Below are positions 17,534-25,583 of a DNA stretch of 64,000 nt, piece by piece; the first letter of the stretch is position 1, and every line of letters starts with the position of its first letter. Both the position numbers and the translations under genes were made by a program. The stretch comes from Arthrobacter castelli DSM 16402. Its GTDB lineage: Bacteria > Actinomycetota > Actinomycetes > Actinomycetales > Micrococcaceae. Location: contig NZ_AUMN01000012.1 in the NCBI RefSeq assembly GCF_000430705.1, forward strand, positions 62,001 to 126,000, in the 5' to 3' direction. The notes beneath the pieces were generated by a model. The model saw only the letters and a program-made list of their open reading frames with translations. It was not told where the DNA came from and made no database searches.

Positions 17534-18619
17534 TTAGAGGTCGAGCCGGATCACAGCATCGCGACCATGTACGCCTGATCTCGCACCAATCACGGTCATT
17601 GAGACCCGTTGGACACTTCCGTCAAGCCTGCGCAGATCCACTTTCATTGAACTGCTATTTTCGGTGTCTTCTGCAGCATTTTTGGTGAAATCGTACAGCA
17701 CAACCGGATCGTGGACGACAAATTCCCCCAGGCCGCCAACATGACCGAAGTCCTCCAGCCACCACGCCGCAGACGTCATCAACACCTCCAGTGTTTCGAC
17801 GTCGACAACGGCTACGGGCTCCCGGGCCAGGGCCATGACCCCGCGCAATACGTCGTCGACACGACCGGCATGGACGTCCTGGACGAACGCCATGTCATGG
17901 AACGTATCCGGCACCTCGAAGCTGAAACCTTGGATGATGATCTTGTCGTCGTCCGGTTCGACCGGCACAATCTGGCCGATCAGCCGCAGGTGCTTGCGAC
18001 CTTGAGACTCCGACCCGTAACCGGTGACGATATTGTAGGTAAGGCACCTGATCATGCCTGTCACACCCATCAGCCCCTCTTGGATGCCGTCCCTGACCAG
18101 GCTGTTGACCCGCATTTGATCAGACTTAGCAATAAGTTCGCTTGCCCACTCGCCGGCCTCCCAATAACCCTGACGCTGTTGCGCGACATTCAGATTGACG
18201 GCGTAGAGGTCAAAGAGATTCCGATCCCAGTACGTGCGCCGCTGCGGCGTCGGCTGTCCTTCACAGTTGCGCTCAATTTCCCATTCCCAGGCCCCGACCA
18301 AAGGTGGACCGGGCAGCCGGCCACCAGATGGAAATACTCCGGCGAGAACGCCGATCAAAGAACCGGAACGCGGCGAGAGTATGGGTCGCAGCACCACAAC
18401 CCACTCCTTGCCGTGGTGGGAAATGGTCTCGGTGGATGGATGCCCGGTCTGGTACGCATGAGTGATTCGGTTCTCATCCAAGAGCAGCTCACGCGGGATC
18501 CGGCGTGTGTATTTCCGCGCGGAGCTGGGCCCGCAGGCCTCGTTGTCGACGAGCACGATCTGCCTGCCTTCGTGCCCGCAGAACAGCCCCCAGGAACCGA
18601 CGTCCAGCTGAACTGACAT
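17534..18619 (-). CDS. GAF/PAS-like sensor-domain protein
   Basis: 361 residues beginning MSVQLDVGSWGLFCGHEGRQI. The first half (strand-rich, with RYTRRIPRELLLDENR and a WVVVLRPILSP strand) looks like a GAF-type domain found in uncharacterised actinobacterial proteins. A helical linker with W-E-W-E and YWDRNLFDLYAVN follows, and the last hundred residues (REPVAVVDVETLEVLMTSAAW) read as a PAS-like domain. There is no kinase, cyclase or HTH domain, so it would need a partner. AGGAGG lies eight bases before the ATG, inside the end of the decayed dehydrogenase frame. Family assignment is from memory and is moderate. Confidence 0.6.
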   Translation of the reverse strand: MSVQLDVGSWGLFCGHEGRQIVLVDNEACGPSSARKYTRRIPRELLLDENRITHAYQTGHPSTETISHHGKEWVVVLRPILSPRSGSLIGVLAGVFPSGGRLPGPPLVGAWEWEIERNCEGQPTPQRRTYWDRNLFDLYAVNLNVAQQRQGYWEAGEWASELIAKSDQMRVNSLVRDGIQEGLMGVTGMIRCLTYNIVTGYGSESQGRKHLRLIGQIVPVEPDDDKIIIQGFSFEVPDTFHDMAFVQDVHAGRVDDVLRGVMALAREPVAVVDVETLEVLMTSAAWWLEDFGHVGGLGEFVVHDPVVLYDFTKNAAEDTENSSSMKVDLRRLDGSVQRVSMTVIGARSGVHGRDAVIRLDL

Positions 18620-18622
18620 TGC

Positions 18623-18832
18623 CTAAATACCTCCTGCGACCGGAATCGTGGATCCTGACATGTATGTGCTGTCGGCGGTTCCCAGTCGCTGCAACGGAAT
18701 GCTCATAGAGGAGGTCCGCGCCGCGATGTATCTGCCGGGCCGGTACCCCGCCTTGACTGGCCTCAGGGCCGTGGCCTCGCCGATTCCGCGGGTTGCTCCG
18801 ATGACCAGTGCAGTACCACCAGACCCACTCAT
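18623..18832 (-). pseudogene. Internally deleted short-chain dehydrogenase (SDR)
   Basis: 69 residues join an SDR N-terminus (TALVIGATRGIGEA, the TGxxxGxG cofactor loop) directly to an SDR C-terminus (LQRLGTADSTYMSGS...VAGG). The usual middle of about 170 residues with the catalytic Ser-Tyr-Lys is missing, so no enzyme activity is expected. The frame is intact, meaning a clean in-frame deletion. It precedes the sensor gene by three bases and now acts mainly as its leader. Confidence 0.7.
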
Positions 18833-18859
18833 TTAACAACCAGACCTTTCCATAATGTA

Positions 18860-18880
18860 GCCTTTACTGTAAGTAAGTTA
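18860..18880. promoter_or_regulatory. Divergent promoter region with a short palindrome
   Basis: Within the 117-base gap between the minus-strand SDR remnant and the plus-strand metallopeptidase gene is an AT-rich segment with TTACT-GTA-AGTAA. It is a candidate operator for either direction. Confidence 0.3.
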
Positions 18881-18949
18881 CGGACTCGTACCCCTTCGTT
18901 GGCAAACGGCAGGCGGTGTCCGCCCTTCTCTCCCCCAAGAGGATCGCTG

Positions 18950-19516
18950 ATGCCTGCCTTCACTTCGTTAACAACAACGCCCGCTGCAGCTGAAAATCCG
19001 CACCCGCGCTCCAGCCTTCTTGAACGCCTCAGGCACAAAGTTGTTTCTACCGCACATACCACTGGCCGTACATACGCTCAGCAGGATCCGCTCGACAGCT
19101 TCACGTGGCCGGTCGAACCCACTATCGAAGCACTCGGAGAGGCCGTCTCCGCCGCCCGGGGTCTCGCGATTAACATCATGCCCATTCCCGATGAAATGCG
19201 GCACCGGGAAATCACCGGCCTCACCACGGTGAACGGACAAACCGCCTACGTATTCTATGACGAAAATCTTGCACTTCTTCACTGGGAACTGACGATCTTC
19301 CACGAGTATGCCCACATCCTCCACCGCGATGTACAGGCCGACTCGGACTGCACGCACCTGCGCAGTATGTTCGATGACCCCGTCGAAAAACGCGCTGAGA
19401 CCACCGGCATGCGGATGCTGGAGGCATGGCACCAAAAACAGAAAACACCCGAGAGGCGACGTGAAACCGAAGTACTCGCCTTCTTCTCCGGCACTGACGA
19501 GAACAGCGGTCTCTAA
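18950..19516 (+). CDS. ImmA/IrrE-type zinc metallopeptidase-like protein
   Basis: 188 residues from the ATG at 18950 (AAGAGGA upstream). The gluzincin motif HEYAH (about residues 124-128) sits in a helix after the strand LLHWELTIF, followed by an Asp/Glu-containing helix: the arrangement of ImmA/IrrE proteases, which cleave or displace an XRE repressor. The start overlaps nothing upstream; the stop (TAATG) overlaps the 7-TM gene, so the two are coupled. An EspR-like XRE regulator lies 1.9 kb downstream and may be the partner. Such triads of XRE, peptidase and MAB_1171c-type protein recur in actinobacteria. Confidence 0.8.
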   Translation: MPAFTSLTTTPAAAENPHPRSSLLERLRHKVVSTAHTTGRTYAQQDPLDSFTWPVEPTIEALGEAVSAARGLAINIMPIPDEMRHREITGLTTVNGQTAYVFYDENLALLHWELTIFHEYAHILHRDVQADSDCTHLRSMFDDPVEKRAETTGMRMLEAWHQKQKTPERRRETEVLAFFSGTDENSGL

Positions 19517-20616
19517 TGGTCGAGATCCTCATCGTCGGCATTACAATGGGTCTGACCGTGATCGTTTCCACGTTCTACCGGGGTCGACGACGCGTACATC
19601 TGCTCCGCATCACCTGCCTCGCCCTCTTCCTTGCCACGGTCTGTCGTGGGGTCGAACCCGTCATGGGTGGGCCCGGCGTCGATCTCGTCAAGAGACTCTC
19701 CATTCTGACGGCGCAGGTCTCCATCGTGTTGCTTATTCTCACGTTCCGTGCGACTTCGCAGCGCATGAGACGAAGCATTTATCTCATCGCAGGGCTCGTT
19801 GCCCTCGGGGAGACTGTACTCATGTGGTTCCTGCCGGTCCACCCGAATGGCGACGTCTTTCAACGATCTGAAGTCATTGAAGCCGCAGCCGAAGGCAAGG
19901 CCTGGTCACTCATCGCGTATCACTGCCTCTATTTGGGTGCGTTTGCCGCGGCAGTCGCCGTCGTCGCTGTCGGGTGCTGGCGGACCATGACCGAAAAAAA
20001 CCAGCCTTTCTCCGCCCGCTTCCCCGTTGGATGCGTTTTCGCGGGCGCTCTCGGATCGGCCCTGTTCGTCGGATCCTCGATCATGGATCTGTTTGGCCAC
20101 CCGGTCTTCGGCGGATCCGGAACCAGAACGTACATCCTCATCCTTGTCGTCGGCCTCTTCTTTCTTGGACTCGCCACCGGCGTCATCCGTCGTGTCAGCA
20201 TCAATTTGCAGAAGGCGCTGGCGGTCCAGATCGCCCGGGAACTGGTGATCCCGCTATGGAAGACGACAACCGCGTTGCAGCCCGGCGTCAAGCTCCCGCC
20301 GGAAGAACAGCACGATTTCAATCAACTGATGTCCCTGTCCAGAATCACCATCGAGACACACGACGCCCTCAGGCTCATCCGCGAGGACAGCGATCCGGCA
20401 TTGAATGTCGTGCATGAAAAGCATCCCGAGGATCCCCACCTGTCAGCCGGACTGGTGCGGCATCTCAGCGGAGAGAAAGCGGTGCCGCCGCTTGGGTGGA
20501 TCACTTTGGCGTTGAGCCGGTTGCGCACTTTCAGGCTGAAGAATGATGACACCCTGGCCACGTCCATTAAAAGCCTCTACGAAATACGTGTCGCCGTCAG
20601 CGAGCAGAACCGTTGA
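19516..20616 (+). CDS. MAB_1171c-type 7-TM membrane protein
   Basis: 366 residues with seven hydrophobic segments in the first 235 residues (about 1-20, 32-50, 62-78, 88-105, 130-153, 172-192, 203-222), then a cytoplasmic domain opening with ELVIPLWKTTTALQPGVKLP. This topology and the 'PLW' segment fit the putative transporter family named after MAB_1171c. The substrate is unknown. Translationally coupled to the metallopeptidase gene by a TAATG overlap. Confidence 0.7.
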   Translation: MVEILIVGITMGLTVIVSTFYRGRRRVHLLRITCLALFLATVCRGVEPVMGGPGVDLVKRLSILTAQVSIVLLILTFRATSQRMRRSIYLIAGLVALGETVLMWFLPVHPNGDVFQRSEVIEAAAEGKAWSLIAYHCLYLGAFAAAVAVVAVGCWRTMTEKNQPFSARFPVGCVFAGALGSALFVGSSIMDLFGHPVFGGSGTRTYILILVVGLFFLGLATGVIRRVSINLQKALAVQIARELVIPLWKTTTALQPGVKLPPEEQHDFNQLMSLSRITIETHDALRLIREDSDPALNVVHEKHPEDPHLSAGLVRHLSGEKAVPPLGWITLALSRLRTFRLKNDDTLATSIKSLYEIRVAVSEQNR

Positions 20617-20644
20617 CCGCCGATTGCCGAGCGCCGAGGAGCTG

Positions 20645-21271
20645 ATGAAGACATACATCATCCCAAGAACTACAGACCCATCAACCACTGCCGCCAGAAT
20701 CTTAAGCGACGTGTTCGCGCCTGCGGTGTCCGTATTTCTCATGTGCGTCCTATCGGGAATCATCAGCCACCCGCAGACATGGACAGGTCTTGGGTGGGGG
20801 ATCCTGCTCGGTGGATTCTGTGCAGTGATCCCCATGGCCGCCATACAGCTGGCCGTACATCGCGAGTATCTCACCGATCGGCATGTCACCCGCCGCGAGC
20901 AGCGTTGGTGGGTCTTCCTCGTCTGTGCGGGATCCGTGCTCTCCGGCATAGTCACGACACTGTTGTTGAATGCTCCGGCTCTTCTGACCTGGATCCTGTT
21001 GACCATGGTTGCCGGGCTCGCACTCACCGGCGCGATCACGCTCATCGGCCCGAAGATTTCGATGCACACATTCTGCCTCACGGCATTGATCGTTCTCGCG
21101 GCAATGCTCGTCTCGCCCTGGTGGTTGCTCTCCCTGCTAGTTGCACTGCCGCTGGTAGCCTTCGCCCGCCTGAAACTCAGACACCACACAGTCCTCGAGA
21201 TTGCCCTCGGCGTGGTGATTGCCCTCGTATTAATGTTTGTGGCACGGCTGTTCATGCCGCAACTGGGCTGA
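20645..21271 (+). CDS. Integral membrane protein, PAP2-like topology
   Basis: 208 residues from the ATG at 20645, preceded by GAGGAG; a frame open back to 20543 overlaps the upstream gene and has no ribosome-binding site. Six hydrophobic helices with a basic loop (HREYLTDRHVTRREQR). The spacing resembles PAP2-family phosphatases of actinobacteria, but the complete catalytic His/Arg motifs are not obvious, so enzyme activity is doubtful. Co-transcribed with the 7-TM gene. Confidence 0.6.
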   Translation: MKTYIIPRTTDPSTTAARILSDVFAPAVSVFLMCVLSGIISHPQTWTGLGWGILLGGFCAVIPMAAIQLAVHREYLTDRHVTRREQRWWVFLVCAGSVLSGIVTTLLLNAPALLTWILLTMVAGLALTGAITLIGPKISMHTFCLTALIVLAAMLVSPWWLLSLLVALPLVAFARLKLRHHTVLEIALGVVIALVLMFVARLFMPQLG

Positions 21272-21310
21272 ACACACCACAAACAACTATGAACTGCAAT
21301 GCCACCCCAT

Positions 21311-21324
21311 TGGAAGTTCTTCCA
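21311..21324. promoter_or_regulatory. TGGAA-N4-TTCCA palindrome, site 2
   Basis: TGGAAGTTCTTCCA lies about 80 bases before the GTG of the EspR-like gene, consistent with autoregulation. Confidence 0.5.
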
Positions 21325-21403
21325 CTAAGATGGTCATCACCGCTACGCCTTAAAGGGCCGTCGCGACCCGCCCGCACCCGAGACCATAAGAAAAGGCAAC
21401 ACT

Positions 21404-21805
21404 GTGACCCTTGCGCAGCGACTTGAACATCTGTTTGCAGAGACCGCCGGCCCTGGCGGCCGACCCGTCACGCTGCAGGAGATCATCCACAGGATGGAAC
21501 AGCGCAACATCTCGACCATGTCGCTGAGCTATCTGCAGCAACTGCGCTCGGGGCAAGCATTGAACCCCCGATTACAGCACCTGCGCGCTCTCGCTGACGC
21601 TTTCGATGTGCCGCTCTCATACTTCTTCGACGAAGATGCCCCAAGCGCGCAGGCCCAAAACGAGCTAACACCCGAGGAACGCAAAATCGCCATGCGCGTG
21701 CACGGATTGAGCGGCGAAGCCCTCTCCAGCATCAATTCCATCGTTGAATTCGCCCGCAAACGCGAACAACTTGATGATCCACCAGGGCCTTCAGAAGAAC
21801 AGTAG
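21404..21805 (+). CDS. EspR-like XRE-family transcriptional regulator
   Basis: 133 residues with a GTG start after AAAAGG. The HTH (LQEIIHRMEQRNISTMSLSYLQQLRSG, about 24-50), the following LADAFDVPLSYFF and the C-terminal RVHGLSGEALSSINSIVEF match the layout of mycobacterial EspR, a nucleoid-associated regulator with an extended HTH and C-terminal dimerisation helix. It sits between two copies of the TGGAA-N4-TTCCA palindrome. It probably controls the island, with the ImmA-like peptidase as a possible antagonist. Confidence 0.85.
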   Translation: MTLAQRLEHLFAETAGPGGRPVTLQEIIHRMEQRNISTMSLSYLQQLRSGQALNPRLQHLRALADAFDVPLSYFFDEDAPSAQAQNELTPEERKIAMRVHGLSGEALSSINSIVEFARKREQLDDPPGPSEEQ

Positions 21806-21884
21806 ACCCAACTCAGGCGAGCGAATCCCTCATACCCTGATACCGGGCTCCGCACTGCGTGGGATACCTGCCGGCGCTAGTATT

Positions 21885-21906
21885 CCAGTGGAAATATTTC
21901 CACTGG
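21885..21906. promoter_or_regulatory. TGGAA-N4-TTCCA palindrome, site 3
   Basis: A perfect 22-bp palindrome, CCAGTGGAAAT / ATTTCCACTGG, lies 96 bases before the next plus-strand gene and next to a TAGTATGAT -10-like element. It contains the core found at the two other sites. Confidence 0.6.
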
Positions 21907-22001
21907 TGTAGTATGATCGGAAGGACAGTCCGGTGATGCCGACCTTTGCATCCTCATCGCATCGCCGAACTCCATAATCACGCTCGTAGAGGAGTTCATC
22001 T

Positions 22002-22541
22002 ATGTTCCACCCCCAGTCCGGCTCCGGTTCTGAAGAATTTCCGGGATTCGACCAGGCCCGCACGATCATGTGGTGCTACGAAGCCCGGGCCCGGACACAC
22101 ACCCGCTTGAGCGAGACCGACTTCCTCATTGACGAAGCTGTCATGGCCGTTCACGTGGACAACACCTCGCGGGCAGACCGCGTCTTCCTCACCGCGTTCG
22201 ACCGTGACGGACAGCTGCTGCGCGGCGATACCCTCTACGTCGACGAACCGGACCAGCGCCTGGACATCACACCGGAATTCGATCACGACTACAACGCCAT
22301 GACCGTTCCGGCTGGATCCGACCTTGAACAAGCCGTCATCCGTGAGAACGGCTGGATCATCAACATGGCTTCCCTGCGGAAGTACGAGCCGCAAGAAGAC
22401 CGGCGGGCCACTCAGCGGGCCGTGTTCCTGGCACATCTAGGCGACATGATGAATTCAGGCCAAACCCGCGGTTTCCTCTTCGGCGACTCGATCATGGGGT
22501 CCAGCGGGTCAACGACCCAAACGCCGGGAAGCGAGCACTAA
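22002..22541 (+). CDS. Hypothetical protein under the palindromic operator
   Basis: 179 residues with a GGAG site seven bases before the ATG. Acidic; VFLTAFDRDGQLLRGDTLYV and later YNAMTVPAGSDLEQ are strand-loop elements. No family recognised. A strong terminator follows, so it is a one-gene unit probably governed by the EspR-like protein. Confidence 0.5.
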   Translation: MFHPQSGSGSEEFPGFDQARTIMWCYEARARTHTRLSETDFLIDEAVMAVHVDNTSRADRVFLTAFDRDGQLLRGDTLYVDEPDQRLDITPEFDHDYNAMTVPAGSDLEQAVIRENGWIINMASLRKYEPQEDRRATQRAVFLAHLGDMMNSGQTRGFLFGDSIMGSSGSTTQTPGSEH

Positions 22542-22580
22542 TACCGGACGGCAACAACCATCCCACTATTGATGGAATAA

Positions 22581-22615
22581 ACGACCCGGCGCAGATTCTG
22601 CGCCGGGTCGTTTTT
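22581..22615 (+). terminator. Intrinsic terminator
   Basis: A 14-bp G+C-rich stem (ACGACCCGGCGCAG 22581-22594 with CTGCGCCGGGTCGT 22598-22611) with a 3-base loop and a T5 tract: a textbook rho-independent terminator. Confidence 0.9.
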
Positions 22616-22694
22616 ATGGCCGTCACCGCGGAGAATCAGCGCAGCTGATTCGGGTGTGGGCTCGGATATGACCGTCTCACGAAAGACAACGCCT

Positions 22695-22961
22695 ATGACC
22701 ACCCCCGAAATCACTGTGTACACCCAGCCCGGCTGCGGACCTTGTATCGGCATCAAGCGCCGTCTCGACCAGAGCGGCGTGCGCTACCGCACCGTTGACA
22801 TAACAGCCTCGTCAGAGGCCAAAAAGCCCCTCGTCGAACTTGGGTACCAGTCCACGCCTGTCACTGTCTGGATCGACCGAACGGGCGAACAACATGCCTG
22901 GCACGGCTTGCTGCCCGAACTGCTTGATCAAGCTGTCGCTGACATGCGCGGCCGACACTGA
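22695..22961 (+). CDS. Glutaredoxin/NrdH-like redoxin
   Basis: 88 residues from the ATG at 22695; longer frames lack a ribosome-binding site. Thioredoxin fold with ITVYTQPGCGPC (CxxC at about 13-16), the cis-proline TPVTVWI and a final helix. Phages and plasmids often encode NrdH-like proteins that donate electrons to ribonucleotide reductase; no reductase gene is seen here, so the host enzyme may be the partner. Confidence 0.85.
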   Translation: MTTPEITVYTQPGCGPCIGIKRRLDQSGVRYRTVDITASSEAKKPLVELGYQSTPVTVWIDRTGEQHAWHGLLPELLDQAVADMRGRH

Positions 22962-23100
22962 AGGTCAGTGGCCGTGGACCGACTTACGTCGGTCCCGGGC
23001 GGGGGTCGCGGTGGTCACTCGTGGCGTACACGGGTATGAACCGCCACGGCCGCGTCGACGAACACCATCGACGACAACCAGGGAAGAAAGAAAGAGATCC

Positions 23101-23361
23101 ATGACCAGCACGTTCGATACGAGATTGACTGAAGTCAGTCTCGTCGCACACAACAGCCTCATCCACATGTACAAGGTCGGTGGCGGGACCGTCGGTCAAC
23201 GCTATGCCGGCCGCTGGGGTTACCGGGTGATCCGGTGCGGGGAAACCGTCGCCTGCGGCGCTGACCTTCACACGCACGCGCCGCTGTCTCACCAGCAGGT
23301 CGCACAGCTCGCCCTCGACATCGCCGATACGACCGGAAAGGACCGACAAGCATGCAGTTGA
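23101..23361 (+). CDS. Hypothetical small protein
   Basis: 86 residues with a GAAAGAGA site. Strands around GYRVIRCGETVACGADL and a C-terminal helix SHQQVAQLALDIAD. Its end overlaps the next gene by ten bases. No family recognised. Confidence 0.5.
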   Translation: MTSTFDTRLTEVSLVAHNSLIHMYKVGGGTVGQRYAGRWGYRVIRCGETVACGADLHTHAPLSHQQVAQLALDIADTTGKDRQACS

Positions 23362-23642
23362 CCGACCTCACAGTGAAGTACGAAACAGCGGAAAGTGTAC
23401 ACCGGAACCATGATCAACTGACGATCTGGCAGACGCCGCAGGGCAGCCTGTACCAGGTCCGGTCACGTTCCGGCCTGCACGTGGTTGAGACCCTGGTATC
23501 GACCGGATGGATTCAACTCATCACGCTGTCCTGCAAGGCCGCCGGCACAGCCAATGATGCCATGAGTATCTGGCTCGATGTTCAAGACACCGGAAATATT
23601 CAAGGCATCGGGGATACTCAAGACACCGAAGAACGGGCTTGA
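23352..23642 (+). CDS. Hypothetical small protein
   Basis: 96 residues starting within the previous gene (GGAAAGGA upstream). Strand-rich first half, and an Asp/Gln/Gly/Thr repeat-like tail with three IQ/TQDT-type units. It is convergent with the LysM gene, and only 13 bases separate their stops. Confidence 0.5.
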   Translation: MQLTDLTVKYETAESVHRNHDQLTIWQTPQGSLYQVRSRSGLHVVETLVSTGWIQLITLSCKAAGTANDAMSIWLDVQDTGNIQGIGDTQDTEERA

Positions 23643-23655
23643 AACCGGCGGATCA

Positions 23656-24345
23656 TCAACCCGTCTGCGGGATAAGCAACGCCGCACCGGCGTAGATCAG
23701 GTTTGGATTCTGAATGTCGTTGGTCTGCACCAGCGTCCCGAGCGGAACACCGGTCTCGGCGGAAATCCCGGCGAGCGTATCACCGCGTTCAATAATATAG
23801 GTTTCCGGTCCCACCTGTCCGGGCTGGACAGAGGCTTCATGCTGACCTGACGCGGCATCCTCGTCGCCGCGACCGGATGCACCCCCGGCGTGGGCTTTAT
23901 CGTCGCCCGGTCCATGGTCCGTGGCCTTCGTGCCATCGGATTCAAACACATCAGCGATGCCGTTGCCATCGGTATCCGGCAACGTCACTGTGACATGACC
24001 GGCGGAGACAGATTCGCTGCCTTGGCTCATACCGGTGTTGCCCTGGCTGCCCTGGCTTTTACCGGTATGAGCAGTGTTGTCCCCGCCATCGGTGCTTGAA
24101 TTCGCAGCAGCAGCCGCTGCCGGCGGATCCTGCAGCAAAGCAGAGAGGCTACTGCCCTCATCATCCAGCGCAGGGGTTACGCCCCAGCCGGCACAGATGA
24201 CGCCGCCGGCTGCCATCACCCCGGCGGCAATGATCGGGCCGGTGCCGGCTGAGGCCGACTTCACCCGCTTCGCTCGAGCCGTATCATTCGGGTCCTGATC
24301 CGAATCCGGATTCGTCTGTCCCGACGGCTCACTGATCGCTGTCAT
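23656..24345 (-). CDS. Membrane-anchored LysM-domain protein
   Basis: 229 residues from the ATG at 24345; a frame open to 24393 lacks a ribosome-binding site. A cytoplasmic N-tail is followed by one membrane helix (PIIAAGVMAAGGVICAGWG, about 34-52), a Gly/Ser/Asp-rich linker and a C-terminal LysM domain (YIIERGDTLAGI ... NLIYAGAALLIP). LysM binds peptidoglycan, so the protein likely tethers an element function to the cell wall, perhaps the conjugation apparatus. Divergent from the plus-strand OB-like gene. Confidence 0.8.
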   Translation of the reverse strand: MTAISEPSGQTNPDSDQDPNDTARAKRVKSASAGTGPIIAAGVMAAGGVICAGWGVTPALDDEGSSLSALLQDPPAAAAAANSSTDGGDNTAHTGKSQGSQGNTGMSQGSESVSAGHVTVTLPDTDGNGIADVFESDGTKATDHGPGDDKAHAGGASGRGDEDAASGQHEASVQPGQVGPETYIIERGDTLAGISAETGVPLGTLVQTNDIQNPNLIYAGAALLIPQTG

Positions 24346-24405
24346 CGCCTCTGCCTCCCTATGGTAACGGTCCACCCGTTCCGTCTTGATCATTCATTCC
24401 ATTCT

Positions 24406-24419
24406 ACTCATACGTGAGT
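24406..24419. promoter_or_regulatory. ACTC-N6-GAGT palindrome, site A
   Basis: ACTC-ATACGT-GAGT lies in the divergent AT-rich region between the LysM gene and the 316-residue gene. The arrangement recurs at 48153, 54723 and 58014, each upstream of a gene start. Confidence 0.5.
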
Positions 24420-24527
24420 CAATCTTGATAGAATAAATACACGAATGCAAGCCGGATAATCAATCGCAATAATCAAGGCCCACGACACAACAAACAGCGC
24501 AACATCAACAGAAAAGAGCAACACATC

Positions 24528-25478
24528 ATGGCTACCAACACCATTTCCGCTGAGCAGCTCGCCGAAGGAAGTGTGGTTCTGGTCCGCGGCCGGCTCGGCT
24601 TCAGCCGCCTCAGTCGCCTCATCGAAGGCGCTGAGCTGGCCACGTCCGACAACCGCAAGATCCAGAACGGGATGAACGCCGTCGGCAAGCCCCACACCAC
24701 CGCGACCATCACCGAAGCCGAAGTCATCCCCAAGGACGCGGCCAACCCGACCACCGAAGAGACGTTCGTCTCCGAGCGGCGCTATGTCTCCAACAAGCGC
24801 CCGGAGACCGGCCTGAACTACTCGATCGACTCAAAAGGTTCAAACCTGCCGATCATCACTGTTCCCGACGAGAACGGCAAGACCGTCCCGGACGACTCCG
24901 GAAAGGAGCTGGCCTCCGGCCTCGACGTCACGCTCGCGCTGCGGGTATACAAGCCGAAGAACTACGCCAAGCGTGGCCTGAGCCTCGACCAGGTGGTCGT
25001 CAACGAAGAGGTTCGCTACTACACGGCCGACACCACCACCGAGGAGCTGGTTGCACGGGGCCTCGTCTCCGCCGCCCAGCCGCAGGCTGTCGCAGCCGGG
25101 GACAACACCGTTTCGACGAACGCGGCAAACACTGCCGCCGGTTCTGTCGATGAGAGCACCGGCACCGTCTATGGCGAGGATGGTCTCGGCTTCCCGGCTC
25201 CGGCACAGGCTCCGTCTCAAAAAGCGCAGCCCTCCACTCAGCCCGCGCAGGCACAGCCTGCTGCTGCGACTGTCACTGCTCAGCCTGCACAGGCACAAGA
25301 AGTGCAGCCGCAGTCTGAGAAGACCGAAGATTCCCTGCAGGAACAGCTGGCCCGTCTGCAGGCTGAGAACGCCGAGTTGAAAGACTACGGCTCAGCCGTC
25401 GGCGCACCCGCCGCTGTCGGCAACCCATGGCAGGAAAAGCAGGAAAGCCAGCAGGCCGGTATCACCCCGCAGAGCTGA
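24528..25478 (+). CDS. Putative OB-fold DNA-binding protein with coiled-coil tail
   Basis: 316 residues. The first 185 residues form two strand-rich blocks (SVVLVRGRLGFSRLSRLIEG and GLDVTLALRVYKPKNYAKRG ... EVRYY) that look like OB-type barrels. A Pro/Ala/Gln-rich linker follows, then a leucine-zipper-like LQEQLARLQAENAELKD helix and a short tail. The gene has its own AT-rich promoter and a strong terminator, as expected for an abundant single-stranded-DNA-binding protein; I infer that role from position and fold only. It lies directly before the prim-pol gene. Confidence 0.55.
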   Translation: MATNTISAEQLAEGSVVLVRGRLGFSRLSRLIEGAELATSDNRKIQNGMNAVGKPHTTATITEAEVIPKDAANPTTEETFVSERRYVSNKRPETGLNYSIDSKGSNLPIITVPDENGKTVPDDSGKELASGLDVTLALRVYKPKNYAKRGLSLDQVVVNEEVRYYTADTTTEELVARGLVSAAQPQAVAAGDNTVSTNAANTAAGSVDESTGTVYGEDGLGFPAPAQAPSQKAQPSTQPAQAQPAAATVTAQPAQAQEVQPQSEKTEDSLQEQLARLQAENAELKDYGSAVGAPAAVGNPWQEKQESQQAGITPQS

Positions 25479-25492
25479 AGCGTCAGCGGCGT

Positions 25493-25536
25493 ACGAGACT
25501 GGCCCGGCGTATCAATATGCGCCGGGCCAGTCTCGT
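25493..25536 (+). terminator. Strong hairpin terminator
   Basis: A 17-bp perfect inverted repeat (25493-25509 with 25520-25536; core GGCCCGGCG / CGCCGGGCC) ending in GTTTCA, 15 bases after the stop codon. Confidence 0.8.
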
Positions 25537-25583
25537 TTCACCCTTGCCCTAACGAGATCCGATTCGAAAGCAGCCACTTCACC

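Noticed and set aside
17711-18616. Long plus-strand frame of about 300 codons opposite the sensor gene
   Set aside because: It is antisense to the GAF/PAS-like gene, which has a proper ribosome-binding site and family-like motifs. The plus-strand translation has no such features.
20645-21271. Confident PAP2 phosphatase call
   Set aside because: The topology fits, but the full set of catalytic Lys/Arg/His motifs could not be seen.
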